From contig JAPOSW010000021.1 in assembly GCA_026709505.1 (NCBI GenBank), positions 1 to 43,424 on the forward strand: a stretch of DNA of 43,424 bases, read 5' to 3'. This document shows, piece after piece, positions 9,040 to 17,937 of this stretch. Positions within the stretch are counted from its first letter, which is position 1; each line of letters starts with the position of its first letter. A model generated the notes under the pieces. The model was not told where the DNA came from. It saw only the letters and a program-made list of their open reading frames with translations, and did no database searches. The DNA is from Gammaproteobacteria bacterium. Its GTDB lineage: Bacteria > Pseudomonadota > Gammaproteobacteria > Arenicellales > Poriferihabitantaceae. The translations under genes and the position numbers were made by a program.

Positions 9040-9615
9040 ATGCCAGAGGAAGTCACCAGCCCGAAAATTCTGATCCTGTCTGCCCCTTCAGGTGGCGGCA
9101 AGACCAGTCTTGCCCGGGCACTTGTCAAGGGTCGGAGCGATGCGGAGATTGCCGTATCCCATACCACTAGAGAAGCCCGCCCCGGAGAAATTGATGGAGT
9201 TCATTATCGGTTTGTGGATTCCGGCACCTTTGGGAAGCTGATTGATGAAGATGCGTTCATTGAACATGCTTCGGTATATGGAAACCTGTATGGCACATCC
9301 CGTACAGCGGTCAATAGCCTGCTGGAATCTGGCAGGCATGCGATTCTGGATATTGACTGGCAGGGTGCTCGCGCTGTCAGAAAGTGCTACCCTCAGGCAG
9401 TCTCAGTCTTCATATTGCCGCCTTCAATCCATGAGCTTGAGCAGCGACTGAGAGAACGTAATCAGGATAGCGAAACGGTGATTCGCCAGCGCATGGACAA
9501 GGCCAAGGAAGAATTGAGTCATCAGCATGAATTTCAGACGGTACTGGTCAATGAAAATTTTGATGAGTCGGTTGCATGTTTAAATCGAATACTCGGCTCA
9601 CCTGATTTTAAGTAG
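9040..9615 (+). CDS. gmk: guanylate kinase
   Basis: The 191-aa enzyme phosphorylates GMP to GDP with ATP. The P-loop is APSGGGKTS (residues about 15-23). The GMP-binding region carries SHTTREARPGEIDGVHYRFV, and the lid region holds RLRERNQDSETVIRQRM. Length is slightly shorter than E. coli Gmk (207 aa) but complete. rpoZ and spoT, which often follow gmk, are absent here; instead a decayed region and the convergent cpoB follow. Confidence 0.95.
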   Translation: MPEEVTSPKILILSAPSGGGKTSLARALVKGRSDAEIAVSHTTREARPGEIDGVHYRFVDSGTFGKLIDEDAFIEHASVYGNLYGTSRTAVNSLLESGRHAILDIDWQGARAVRKCYPQAVSVFILPPSIHELEQRLRERNQDSETVIRQRMDKAKEELSHQHEFQTVLVNENFDESVACLNRILGSPDFK

Positions 9616-9844
9616 ACGGTATGGTTTATCCCCGCATGGTGGTAGCGTGAGGCGCCAATAAAATTTTCTCGTAGCCGAATGAAACACAAAGACGGCGAGA
9701 GGGCTATGGTTCATTCTCTGTACATTTGACTAATTCACCTGGGATTTCCGGTGCCTTTACAGTGCTGGCTACCGGATTTTGCTTATCAAGGCAATGCCTA
9801 GCACCATGTGCTGGCTTGGAATTCAACATGGCTGCAACGCGGTG
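9616..9844. other. gap downstream of gmk
   Basis: Non-coding bases between the gmk stop and the HigA-like relic. No tRNA, RNA gene or clear T-tailed terminator was recognised. Short inverted repeats built on CCGGT/ACCGG occur near 9748-9777 but lack a T run. Confidence 0.35.
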
Positions 9845-10144
9845 TCATGCTTTTCGCTGACTGCGTGCCTGCACAAGATCATAGCTTACCTGCATCCGCA
9901 TCCAGTGCTCGGCAGTGCCCCAGCCAATATCCTTCAGAGCTAGTGCCATACTTGCCGATACTTATGCCTTGCCGTTCCGCAGACACGAAAGTGTTCCCCA
10001 TAACGTTCCAGCCCGTATCTTCCATGCTCTCTCGGGGAGTTCACCAAGATGCGAGGGCCTTTCATCAACCCCACCAGATCGCCCGAAATATTTTTCATAG
10101 TCATTCACTAATATTCCGCACCTCTGACCGAACCCGTACTTCAA
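9845..10144 (-). pseudogene. HigB/HigA-type toxin-antitoxin relic
   Basis: Reading the minus strand, residues DERPSHLGELPERAW (near 10066-10025) resemble the N-terminal 'PPHPGELLRE' of HigA antitoxins. After a TAA at 9962-9964 the same frame continues VSASMALALKDIGW, then GTAEHWMRMQVSYDLVQARSQ, to a stop at 9845. This matches the HigA C-terminus ('ISPEMALRLEKALG...AEFWLRMQ..YDLWQAR'). The helix-turn-helix part is shortened by about 20 residues and interrupted by the stop, so no working antitoxin is made. Just upstream, GILVNDYEKYF resembles the last strand of HigB-type toxins. The relic sits directly after the cpoB stop. Confidence 0.65.
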
Positions 10145-10146
10145 GG

Positions 10147-11121
10147 CTACTGGATCGATTGCTCAATGCGCCTTAAACGAGTTTGGGCGGAAAGACTCAC
10201 CTGGTGATTGGGAAAGCGCTCAAGAACACTACGGAAAGTGTTTGCCGCATCAGTGTATTCTCCAACATCATAATAAATATACCCAATCTTCAGCATTGCA
10301 TCCGGCAGTCGGTCACTATCCGGATAGTTCTCGGCAATCAGCTTGAATCCATCCAGTGCCTGTTCGTATTCCCGATTCAGGTAGAGGGCTTCCGACATCC
10401 AGAAATACGCGTTATCCGCAAGGTGACTTGTCGGCCAGGTTTGCGCAAGCTGTCGGAAATCGTTGATTGCTTCCTCGTACCGGCTCTGTTTCAATTGTTC
10501 AATCGCCTGATCGTAAAGATCCTGCTCTGCAACGCTTACGACATCTGTGCCATCGACCTGAGAATTGATATCTTGTGTCTCTTCGCCCGGTATGGCTGTT
10601 CCTGCTTGATCAGGGCTGCTGACAGCAATGTCATCCGGTATCTGCATGGTTCCATCTGGAATGACCAGGACCTGCGTGGCCTCAGTACCGGAACTTGCTT
10701 CAAGGCCGGTTTGTTGTCCCTCCTGCAAAGATGCGGTTTGCTGAAGATCCGCAATAGGAATGCTTTCGAGATCAGTCAGCCGCCTGTCAATGTCCTGAAA
10801 CAAGTCTGACTGACGGCGCTCCGTATTCTGGTTTTCGAATTCCATTTCCTCAACACTGTTTCTCAGCAGTTTGAGCTCTGCCTTGATTTCATTCAGTTGA
10901 TTGAGGATATGCAGTAGCTCATAGGTGGTGCCGGAGGTACTGGATGGCTGCTCCGTCGGGCTCGGTGTCTGTGCAGCATTTGTCTGATCCACAACGGCCT
11001 GTGCGGATGCGGCCGGAGCCAGCCCCAAGCCCAGCAGCGAGACAAGAATAAGCAGTGCCCGGTTCAGACGACAACCGGCAATTTGCAGCCGGGCACTGTT
11101 GATGCGGATGACCGCGATCAT
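10147..11121 (-). CDS. cpoB: Tol-Pal system periplasmic protein CpoB (YbgF)
   Basis: With the ATG at 11121 (ACAGGAAAC just upstream) the product is about 324 aa. A signal peptide with the hydrophobic core LLILVSLLGLGLAPAASA comes first, then a coiled-coil segment (LHILNQLNEIKAELKLLRNS through DIDRRLTDLESI). A low-complexity linker leads to a C-terminal TPR domain (YDQAIEQLKQSRYEEAINDF, AYFWMSEALYLNREYEQALD, LKIGYIYYDVGEYTDAANTF). CpoB works in the periplasm and links Tol activity to peptidoglycan synthesis during division. A TTG start 4 codons earlier overlaps the pal stop and is an alternative. It is the last gene of the tol-pal unit. Confidence 0.9.
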   Translation of the reverse strand: MIAVIRINSARLQIAGCRLNRALLILVSLLGLGLAPAASAQAVVDQTNAAQTPSPTEQPSSTSGTTYELLHILNQLNEIKAELKLLRNSVEEMEFENQNTERRQSDLFQDIDRRLTDLESIPIADLQQTASLQEGQQTGLEASSGTEATQVLVIPDGTMQIPDDIAVSSPDQAGTAIPGEETQDINSQVDGTDVVSVAEQDLYDQAIEQLKQSRYEEAINDFRQLAQTWPTSHLADNAYFWMSEALYLNREYEQALDGFKLIAENYPDSDRLPDAMLKIGYIYYDVGEYTDAANTFRSVLERFPNHQVSLSAQTRLRRIEQSIQ

Positions 11122-11129
11122 GTTTCCTG

Positions 11130-11675
11130 TCAATACAAGATTTCCACTCGGCGATTCTTGGCCCAGGCCTCTTCATTGCTCTCCAGCACAGCCGGCTCCT
11201 CTTCGCCATATGAAACCAACTGAATTCGATCCAAGCCGATACTGTAAACTTGCATCAAATCGGCAACCGCCTGAGCACGTTCCTGACTCAGTGCGAGATT
11301 GTATTCCCGGGTGCCCCGCTCATCAGCATGACCTTCAAGTACAATGTTCCAGTCCTGATTCTGGCTCAGTACCAAGGCATGCGCAGCGATAATCAACTGA
11401 ACCTCCTGGTTCAAGTTGCTGCTGTCGTATTCGAAATAGACAACCCTGGGAATATTGGTCACCTCCTCGCTGGACTGACCACCCTCTAAATCCGAGCTTC
11501 CAGATTCCCCTGAACCTATACCGGTTGTGGTTGCACTTTGATCATCGACCGAGACTTCGGTTTCGGTTGCCGCAGTTGAAGGTTCATCTTCAGCCGGCTT
11601 TTGCGGTGTTGAACATGCAGTGATGAAAAGTGCACTCGCCAGCATAAGAGTTAAATGAATATTGTTTAGTCGCAT
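11130..11675 (-). CDS. pal: peptidoglycan-associated lipoprotein
   Basis: The 181-aa lipoprotein has the lipobox LFITAC with the lipidated Cys at residue 21. An acidic, Ser/Thr-rich linker follows, then a C-terminal OmpA-like peptidoglycan-binding domain (VYFEYDSSNLNQEV, LEGHADERGTREYNLALSQE, YGEEEPAV, KNRRVEILY). Pal is anchored in the outer membrane, binds the cell wall and is relocated by TolB to the division site. tolB ends 8 bases upstream of its start and cpoB follows at once. Confidence 0.95.
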   Translation of the reverse strand: MRLNNIHLTLMLASALFITACSTPQKPAEDEPSTAATETEVSVDDQSATTTGIGSGESGSSDLEGGQSSEEVTNIPRVVYFEYDSSNLNQEVQLIIAAHALVLSQNQDWNIVLEGHADERGTREYNLALSQERAQAVADLMQVYSIGLDRIQLVSYGEEEPAVLESNEEAWAKNRRVEILY

Positions 11676-11683
11676 GTTGTTTT

Positions 11684-13024
11684 CTATTGATTGAATGAAA
11701 TAGGTGACCAGGTCGGTTCTCGGTACGCGCCATCTTCGTATTTCAAGAATCGCTGTACCTGACCATTAACTGAAATCGTTGATAATCTAGACTGATTTCC
11801 GACAGTTGTGGCAAAAACCAGCATATCCCCGCTTGGTGAAAAGCGAACAAACTCTTCCTCACCCGCTGTCGACAATTCCGTTACAGTTCCACTTCCGTCT
11901 CCAACGGAGTATAACCCAATTTTGTAGCCATTGCCTTGATTTGTAATCATTGCAATGTGTTGCCCATCAAGAGAAAAAGTGGGGCCGGCGTTGTAACTTC
12001 CGTCTCTAGTCAGCCGTGTAGGCTGTCCACCGTGTGCCGGCACACTGTAAATATGGGGTCTTCCCGCTCGTCCGGAAGTAAAAATCAGGGTATCGCCATC
12101 CGGAGACCATGTAGCTTCTGTATCGATGGCAGTATGGCGAGTGATTCGCTTCGCTAGTTTCGTGGCGATGTCGTAGACATAAATTTCCGGGTTGCCGTCC
12201 CGAGAGAGCGTCAAGGCCAGTTTTCTTCCATCGGGGGACCAGGATGGCGCAGTATTCAGTCCTTCAAACTCATTGACCGCCGTTCTTTCACCGGTCCAGA
12301 CATTCTGGATAAAGATCCGGGTCTTGTTGTCCTCAAGTGATACATAGGCTATCCGGCTGGCATCGGGGGACCAGCTCGGCGACAGAATTGCATACGGAGA
12401 TTCAAGAATGGTTTTGGGATTCCAGCCGTCGGAATCTGCAATCTGCAGCCGGTACGTTTTTCCTTCTTCGGTGGACCGGACGTTGACAAAGGCAATGGCT
12501 TTATCGAAGTCGCCGGGGCGCCCGATCATTTGTTCGTAAATGGCATCAGAGATCTGATGTGCTGCCTGACGCATGTTATTCGTTGGAACCACGAATTTCT
12601 TGCCAACCAGCTGCGTTTCGCTAAACACGTCAAGCAGCCGAAAACGTACTTCATATCGATCATTGCCGAGATTGACGATATTGCCAATCACCAGAACCTC
12701 AGACTTGATCAGTCTCCAGTCCCGAAAATTGACCTCGTTCAGCGCATCTGGTCTTGACAGATGCTGTTCTTCGGGGATGACATCGAAGCGTCCGCTTGCC
12801 CGAAGATTGGATTCAATGATATCTGCGGGTTGAAGATTCGGATCAGGCAAGCCGTTTATCGAAAACGGCACGACCGAGATGGGGATGCCGGAGTAGGCGC
12901 CACCGGTTACCTCAATGGTCACGCCTTGCGCCCCAGCCGATTCGAGCCGGAATATCGACAAGACGATCATCAACCACCATGCTAGGCCATGTCCAATATG
13001 TTTTTGCCAGGTATACTTAGCCAT
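11684..13024 (-). CDS. tolB: Tol-Pal system periplasmic protein TolB
   Basis: The ATG at 13024 was chosen because it gives a signal peptide (WWLMIVLSIFRLESAGAQ) and an overlap of 8 bases with the tolA stop (ATGGCTAA). The product is 446 aa. An N-terminal domain (VEVTGG, LPDPNLQPADIIESNLRASG) is followed by a six-bladed beta-propeller whose blades show the repeated SPSWSPDASRIAYVS, APSWSPDGRKLALT, EATWSPDGDTLIFTSG and GPTFSLDGQHIAM motifs. In the periplasm TolB passes between TolA and Pal. Length is typical (E. coli 430 aa). Confidence 0.95.
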   Translation of the reverse strand: MAKYTWQKHIGHGLAWWLMIVLSIFRLESAGAQGVTIEVTGGAYSGIPISVVPFSINGLPDPNLQPADIIESNLRASGRFDVIPEEQHLSRPDALNEVNFRDWRLIKSEVLVIGNIVNLGNDRYEVRFRLLDVFSETQLVGKKFVVPTNNMRQAAHQISDAIYEQMIGRPGDFDKAIAFVNVRSTEEGKTYRLQIADSDGWNPKTILESPYAILSPSWSPDASRIAYVSLEDNKTRIFIQNVWTGERTAVNEFEGLNTAPSWSPDGRKLALTLSRDGNPEIYVYDIATKLAKRITRHTAIDTEATWSPDGDTLIFTSGRAGRPHIYSVPAHGGQPTRLTRDGSYNAGPTFSLDGQHIAMITNQGNGYKIGLYSVGDGSGTVTELSTAGEEEFVRFSPSGDMLVFATTVGNQSRLSTISVNGQVQRFLKYEDGAYREPTWSPISFNQ

Positions 13025-14018
13025 CGGGGTTGAACAGTAGGTTGAATTCCTTGATGTAGTCATAGTATTTCGGATTTGATGGAAAAGGTAAAGGAGAAGC
13101 TTTATCGATGGCTACTTCCGCTGACCGGTCGAATTTTAGGTCTCCGCTGCTTTTTATGACTTCAGCCGATATTACCTCGCCATTAATGGAGACCCTCACT
13201 TTAATGGTCGCCTGCAGTCCCTGAATCTCTTGAGAGGGTCTTCGCCAGTTGTCTTCAATATCTTCAGCAATCAGGTCACGCAGACTCGACAGGGAACGTA
13301 TCGCTTGCGATCTCAAGGCTTCTTCTTCCAATTCCTTGAGCAACTTCTCCTCCTCTGCTCTTTTGCTTTCTTCTTCAAGGCGCTTTTTCTCTGCCTCATC
13401 TTTTCGCTTGCGTTCTTCTTCGGCTTTCTTCCGTTCCTCCTCTTCCTTGCGCTTTCTCTCTTCCTCCTCTGCTTTTTTTCGAGCTTCCTCTTCTTCCTTC
13501 CGTTTTTTCTCTGCTTCCTCCTTGCGCTTGCGCTCCTCTTCTTGCTTGCGCTTTCTCTCTTCCTCCGCTATTTTACGAGCTTCTTCCTCTTTGATTTTTC
13601 GTTCTGCTTCCTCGGCTTTTTTGCGCTCCTCAGCCAGTCGCTCCTGTTCCGCCTGCTCGGCTAATTTTCGGGCTTCCTCCTGTTCGGCCCGTTGCCGTTC
13701 AGCCTCCTGAATTCTCTGCTGCTCCTGCTCTATGGCCAGCCTCTCTGCTTCTGCCTCGCGCTGTCTCTGCTCTTCGATCTCTCTAAAACGCTGTTCCTCC
13801 TGCTCCTTGATTAATGCTTGCCGGTTTTTGATTTCCTGAATTTCTTCCAGACTCACCGCGGCAGCCTCTATAGTCGGCGCTCGTTGAATCGGTTCCGGGT
13901 TTCTGGAGAAAGGCCACCATAAATCTGCAACCAGGAATGCAACAATCAAGCTGTGTATTGCCAGGCTGAAAAAAGCTGATCTCGTAAACCCAAGGAAACG
14001 CTTCAATCGTTCTACCAT
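13017..14018 (-). CDS. tolA: cell envelope integrity protein TolA
   Basis: The 333-aa protein has one N-terminal membrane segment (AFFSLAIHSLIVAFLVADLW, about residues 14-33). A long Glu/Lys/Arg/Ala-rich helical rod (about residues 60-240) with repeats of EERKRKEEAEKKRKEEE type comes next. A compact C-terminal domain (LRDLIAEDIEDNWRRPSQEI through YYDYIKEFNLLFNPDG) contacts TolB and Pal. TolA transmits the energy captured by TolQR across the periplasm. The repetitive rod gives long antisense open frames on the plus strand that are not genes. It starts 6 bases after the tolR stop. Confidence 0.94.
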   Translation of the reverse strand: MVERLKRFLGFTRSAFFSLAIHSLIVAFLVADLWWPFSRNPEPIQRAPTIEAAAVSLEEIQEIKNRQALIKEQEEQRFREIEEQRQREAEAERLAIEQEQQRIQEAERQRAEQEEARKLAEQAEQERLAEERKKAEEAERKIKEEEARKIAEEERKRKQEEERKRKEEAEKKRKEEEEARKKAEEEERKRKEEEERKKAEEERKRKDEAEKKRLEEESKRAEEEKLLKELEEEALRSQAIRSLSSLRDLIAEDIEDNWRRPSQEIQGLQATIKVRVSINGEVISAEVIKSSGDLKFDRSAEVAIDKASPLPFPSNPKYYDYIKEFNLLFNPDG

Positions 14019-14024
14019 GCCATC

Positions 14025-14438
14025 TCAGGTTCCGGACGGGTCGGTAATGAGCCCAACCGAATCGACCCCGGCCTGTTGCAGCAATACCATCAGCGCAATA
14101 ACTTCCGAATAGGCAACTCGACCGTCACCACGTACCAGAAAGGGAATATCCTGATTTCTCTCAAGCACCACTCGCGCCCTTCTCTGAATCTCCTCCGCAG
14201 TGGTGGGCTCATCGGTTTGACTGTCAAAATAATAATTACCGTTGATGTCGACAGTAACCACGAACGGTTCCTGTTCATCGGGGATGGGGTTGGCTGGTGC
14301 ACTCGGCAACTCGACCTGGATGCCAGCCGTCAGGAGCGGTGCTGTGACCATGAAAATAATCAATAGCACCAGCATCACATCAATGTACGGAACCACATTG
14401 ATTTCGCTCATGAGCAGTTTGCCTGATTTCCTTTTCAC
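14025..14438 (-). CDS. tolR: biopolymer transport protein TolR
   Basis: The 137-aa protein of the ExbD/TolR family has one membrane helix (SEINVVPYIDVMLVLLIIFM) that carries the essential aspartate of the proton channel in YIDVM. A periplasmic domain ending in VGLITDPSGT follows. The start used is a GTG at 14438, 15 bases after tolQ, which gives a basic N-terminus (MKRKSGKLL) like that of other TolR proteins; an ATG at 14411 is the alternative. It forms the stator motor with TolQ. Confidence 0.94.
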   Translation of the reverse strand: MKRKSGKLLMSEINVVPYIDVMLVLLIIFMVTAPLLTAGIQVELPSAPANPIPDEQEPFVVTVDINGNYYFDSQTDEPTTAEEIQRRARVVLERNQDIPFLVRGDGRVAYSEVIALMVLLQQAGVDSVGLITDPSGT

Positions 14439-14453
14439 GATGCCCGCCCGTGC

Positions 14454-15152
14454 TTAACTGCTGCTCCTCACCTGCCTGGTGATAATGCTCAGGAATTCCT
14501 CCATGAATACCTCATACCGCCCGTTCAGCCGCTCGGCAGTATTGGCAAACTTGTTATACGCCATAACTGCGGGAATGGCTGCAAACAGGCCCATCGCGGT
14601 TGCGATAAGCGCCTCGGCAATGCCCGGCGCCACAGTGGCAATGGTGATTTGCTGCATACCGCTGATTGCCTGAAAAGAATGCATGATCCCCCATACGGTA
14701 CCGAACAGGCCGACATAGGGACTGGTTGAACCGACCGTAGCCAGAAACGGCAAGTGGTGTTCAATCTTTACCACTTCGCGGCTCAGAGCCACACGCATGG
14801 CCCGATTGACGCCATCGAGCAATTGCGTTCGTTCTACATCGGGGTTTTTGGCGAGCCGACCGAATTCACCGTACCCCGCAAGGAATATATTGACAATGCC
14901 CTCAGGCTCATTGGGCATGTCGTTCCACTGCTGGTAGATCCGACTGACCTCTCCGCCTGACCAGAATTGATCCTCAAACAGGTCGGCCACCTTGTTCCAT
15001 CTGCGAAACGAGGCAAATTTTCGATCAATCATGTACCACGACATGACCGAGACGATCAGCAGTATCAGCATCACCAATTGCACAGGAATGCTGGCGGCCA
15101 AGATTAAATCCAGGATCGAGTAATCCTGATGGTTAGGCAGTTCAATGGGCAT
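14454..15152 (-). CDS. tolQ: Tol-Pal system proton-channel protein TolQ
   Basis: The 232-aa MotA/TolQ/ExbB family protein has three membrane segments: about residues 17-40 (LAASIPVQLVMLILLIVSVM), about 130-155 (PFLATVGSTSPYVGLFGTVW) and about 165-195 (ITIATVAPGIAEALIATAMG). The GTVWGIMHSF and PGIAEALIATAMGLFAAIPA motifs are family hallmarks. With TolR it turns the proton gradient into movement of TolA. The length matches E. coli TolQ (230 aa). It follows ybgC after 48 bases. Confidence 0.95.
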   Translation of the reverse strand: MPIELPNHQDYSILDLILAASIPVQLVMLILLIVSVMSWYMIDRKFASFRRWNKVADLFEDQFWSGGEVSRIYQQWNDMPNEPEGIVNIFLAGYGEFGRLAKNPDVERTQLLDGVNRAMRVALSREVVKIEHHLPFLATVGSTSPYVGLFGTVWGIMHSFQAISGMQQITIATVAPGIAEALIATAMGLFAAIPAVMAYNKFANTAERLNGRYEVFMEEFLSIITRQVRSSS

Positions 15153-15200
15153 CGGCCTTTCTTCGCATAAAGAGTTGCTTAAGTGTTCGGTCTCGCATAG

Positions 15201-15641
15201 TCAGTGTACAGGGGAAACGTGCTCAACAAGATGGTTCTTGAAAACAGTTATCAGGTGTCCAGGAATACGGCTAGGCCGCCCAGTCCGACAATCAACCGAG
15301 GCCAGATCCACCTCGCCTTCAACGAGCCGCTCCGAACCGCGCAATACCTGTTGCAGAAAACGAACTCTCGCTCCTTTTATCTGTTGCACTTTCAGATTCA
15401 CCTCTATTTCATCATCGAGTCTGGCAGGAAGATGATAACGCAACCGAACCTCGGTCACCGCAAACAGTATTTTATCCTGCTTCATGATCTGGGTCAGGGG
15501 AAATCCATGAAAACGCAAGCAGGCATTGCGAGCACGCTCCAAATAACCGAGATAGTTGCCATAATACACAACACCCGCGGCATCGGTATCCTCGTAATTG
15601 ACTTGTATTGTTATCGAAAACGGTTTTCTTGGTGCTGGCAT
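15201..15641 (-). CDS. ybgC: tol-pal system-associated acyl-CoA thioesterase
   Basis: The 146-aa hotdog-fold thioesterase of the 4-hydroxybenzoyl-CoA type carries the active-site motif YEDTDAAGVVYYGNYLGYLE, with the catalytic Asp at about residue 20. YbgC proteins hydrolyse acyl-CoA or acyl-ACP thioesters and are nearly always encoded first in the tol-pal cluster, as here. A Tyr replaces the His that follows the VVY in E. coli. The product is cytoplasmic. The upstream ruvB ends 28 bases before its start, so the ruv and tol genes may share a transcript. Confidence 0.92.
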   Translation of the reverse strand: MPAPRKPFSITIQVNYEDTDAAGVVYYGNYLGYLERARNACLRFHGFPLTQIMKQDKILFAVTEVRLRYHLPARLDDEIEVNLKVQQIKGARVRFLQQVLRGSERLVEGEVDLASVDCRTGRPSRIPGHLITVFKNHLVEHVSPVH

Positions 15642-15669
15642 GTTCGATTAGCCCGCCTTTTCATTCGCT

Positions 15670-16758
15670 TTAATCTGCATCCGGATCTACAAGATCATCC
15701 GTATCCAGGGGGATCAGTTCCTGCTGATAGTTGGCGATGTGTCTCGGTATCTCGAGTCCGAGGTGCTGCCAGGCTGAGCGGGTTGCCATGCGTCCTCTCG
15801 GCGTGCGCATCAAAAACCCGCGTTGAATCAGGAATGGCTCGACAATATCTTCGAGTGTCCCTCGCTCTTCCCCGATTGAGGCTGCAATGCTGTCGATGCC
15901 GACAGGTCCTCCGTCAAATTTCTGCATGATTGAGAACAGATAGTTCCGATCCAGTAGATCCAGACCAATGGTATCGACTTCCAGCATGTTCAGGGCAGAA
16001 TCAGCGATTTTTGCAGTCAGCACGCCCTTGCCCTTCACTTCCGAGAAATCGCGGACTCTGCGCAACAGTCGATTGGCAATTCTTGGCGTGCCGCGCGAGC
16101 GGGCGGCAATGGACTTGACCCCGTCTTCTTCGAACTCGGTTTTCAGCAGCTGTGCTGATCGTTTGACAATCTGTGCCAGTTCTTCATCCGTATAGAATTG
16201 CAGGCGCTGCACAATCCCGAATCGGTCGCGAAGCGGGGAGGTTAACAGTCCCGCCCGAGTAGTAGCTCCAACCATGGTGAACGGTGGCAGGTTCAGTTTG
16301 ATGGAACGTGCGGCCGGGCCCTCGCCAATCATGATATCCAGATAGTAATCCTCGAGTGCCGGATAGAGGATTTCTTCAATGCTTGGATTCAAGCGATGAA
16401 TTTCGTCGATGAACAGTACATCTCCAGCTTCCAGATTCGTGAGGATGGCGGCCAGGTCGCCGGACTTTTCCAGTACCGGACCCGAAGTCTGTCTGAGCTT
16501 GGCCCCCATTTCGTTGGCGACAATATGTGCAAGGGTTGTCTTGCCGAGTCCCGGGGGGCCGAATACCAGTACATGGTCAAGTGCTTCTCCTCGTCCTCTG
16601 GCCGCCTGCATGAAAATGTCGAGCTGTTCTCGGGTTTTGGCTTGGCCGACAAACTCTTCCAGTCGTTCGGGGCGAAGGCTTTTTTCAAACAGGCGGTCCT
16701 CGGGCATTTCCGTTGCCGCTTCGGCAGCGAGGACTCGCTTCATGCCCAATTCATTCAT
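15670..16758 (-). CDS. ruvB: Holliday junction branch migration helicase RuvB
   Basis: The 362-aa AAA+ motor has Walker [10 protein letters not shown] (67-75), Walker [21 protein letters not shown], the [18 protein letters not shown] arginine-finger region and a C-terminal winged helix ([20 protein letters not shown]). RuvB hexamers pump DNA through the RuvA-bound Holliday junction during recombinational repair. The start ATG overlaps the ruvA stop (ATGA). Length is slightly longer than in E. coli (336 aa), mostly through extra residues at both ends. Confidence 0.96.
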   Translation of the reverse strand: MNELGMKRVLAAEAATEMPEDRLFEKSLRPERLEEFVGQAKTREQLDIFMQAARGRGEALDHVLVFGPPGLGKTTLAHIVANEMGAKLRQTSGPVLEKSGDLAAILTNLEAGDVLFIDEIHRLNPSIEEILYPALEDYYLDIMIGEGPAARSIKLNLPPFTMVGATTRAGLLTSPLRDRFGIVQRLQFYTDEELAQIVKRSAQLLKTEFEEDGVKSIAARSRGTPRIANRLLRRVRDFSEVKGKGVLTAKIADSALNMLEVDTIGLDLLDRNYLFSIMQKFDGGPVGIDSIAASIGEERGTLEDIVEPFLIQRGFLMRTPRGRMATRSAWQHLGLEIPRHIANYQQELIPLDTDDLVDPDAD

Positions 16759-17348
16759 TTTTCTGACAGCCAGGCAAGAGCGTTACGAATCAAATCGTCA
16801 CGTGTTTCACTGGTTTCCCGGACTGCTGCAACCGCGGTTTCTGCTTCACTGGCCCTGAATCCGAGTGCAATCAGGGCACTGACTGCATCACGATAATCAT
16901 TTGCATTCTCATCATCAGGCAGTTCCGAGCTATCGTCGACCTGCATTGATTTCAGCAGATCCTTCATTTCCAGAATCATTCGTTCGGCGGTTTTCTTTCC
17001 GATTCCTGGAACCCGGGTCAACAGAGCGTGATTTCGGTTACGTATGCATCCAAGCAATTCACCAATACTCAGAGTACTTAATATGGCCAGTCCAACTTTT
17101 GGCCCAATGCCATTGATCTTCAACAGGATTCGAAATAACTCTCGCTGGCTCAATTCGGAAAACCCGAACAGCAATTGTGCGTCTTCCCTAACTACCATGT
17201 GTACGAACAGGGAAACGGTCTCCCCTTCATCTGGCAAGTTATAAATGGTTGACATCGGCGCCTCGAGTTCGTAGCCCACGCCATTTACATCCACCAGCAG
17301 GTTGGGTGGTACCTTGTAAATCAGTCGACCATGCAGATATCCAATCAT
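16755..17348 (-). CDS. ruvA: Holliday junction branch migration protein RuvA
   Basis: The 197-aa protein has an N-terminal OB fold ([20 protein letters not shown]), two helix-hairpin-helix motifs ([20 protein letters not shown] and [20 protein letters not shown]) and a C-terminal three-helix domain ([20 protein letters not shown]) that contacts RuvB. It binds the four-way junction and loads RuvB. The ruvC gene usually lies directly upstream; here 589 bases intervene, containing an RNase P RNA-like sequence. Confidence 0.95.
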   Translation of the reverse strand: MIGYLHGRLIYKVPPNLLVDVNGVGYELEAPMSTIYNLPDEGETVSLFVHMVVREDAQLLFGFSELSQRELFRILLKINGIGPKVGLAILSTLSIGELLGCIRNRNHALLTRVPGIGKKTAERMILEMKDLLKSMQVDDSSELPDDENANDYRDAVSALIALGFRASEAETAVAAVRETSETRDDLIRNALAWLSEK

Positions 17349-17507
17349 GACCAGAGTGTTATTGTTTAATCATGGGATTATATACAAGCGGTTTTTGCGT
17401 TGGGCCATATCCTGGCATATCATTCTATTCTTCAAGCGGCGTTATCATTCCACGATCAGTTCCGGGGCTACCATGCGATATTGCATATGACTCTTCAAAG
17501 GAAATAT

Positions 17508-17880
17508 GGGAAGTCAGCCGATAAGCCGAGGGCTGTCCTGGTTAGCCATTCATCCGTGAGGTCTGTTGCCGAGCGTCTCAAGCGACTTTCCCGGATCCGA
17601 TCCGACTTACATTTCAAGAATCCCCATTGGGCCTCCTGTTCCGGGTTGGATTTATCCTGTCATTAATCGTGCAACTACATCTTTTCCTGCAAGCCTGGAA
17701 ACGGTATATTATCTGTTGCATGGACCATCGGTTCACACTGTGCCCAGACATAGCCGGGCACCCTGCCATCCGGAACCCGGACTTTCCTCAATACCAATAA
17801 CTGATCCTGCAAATGCCTATCCAGCTCCCAGTCCTAATCCTATCACTGGGATTCAAAATATCAAGGCGGGCTAACCGGAG
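17508..17880 (-). ncRNA. RNase P RNA-like sequence, probably degenerate
   Basis: The minus strand carries, in the right order, several blocks of bacterial type A RNase P RNA. GAGGAAAGTCCGGG starts at 17789, GGCAGGGTGCC follows, then TGCAACAGA, a block like AACCCGGAACAGGAGGCCCA, then GATGAATGG at 17554 and CGGCTTATCGG at about 17528. A P2-like pairing exists between GGTTAGCC (17877-17870) and GGCTAACC (17548-17541). However, the core GGTAAGAGC block is not recognisable, and GAGG to GATG spans 235 bases against about 268 in E. coli M1 RNA. The near-universal ACAGAA has become ACAGCC, and no 5' partner for the P1 strand is found. It is most likely a decayed duplicate; a functional, highly divergent RNA is the alternative. 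Confidence 0.62.
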
Positions 17881-17937
17881 AAAATGCACGGGGAATCATG
17901 CATTCACATTTTCGCTGTATGGAACTTCCGGCCGGGT

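Noticed and set aside
13230-13710. Long plus-strand open frames opposite tolA, rich in Leu/Phe or Ser
   Set aside because: They are the antisense of the Glu/Lys-rich tolA rod, whose codon bias removes stops on the other strand.
17566-17874. Proline-rich plus-strand open frame between ruvA and ruvC
   Set aside because: It is antisense to the RNase P RNA-like sequence and has no start signal or family.
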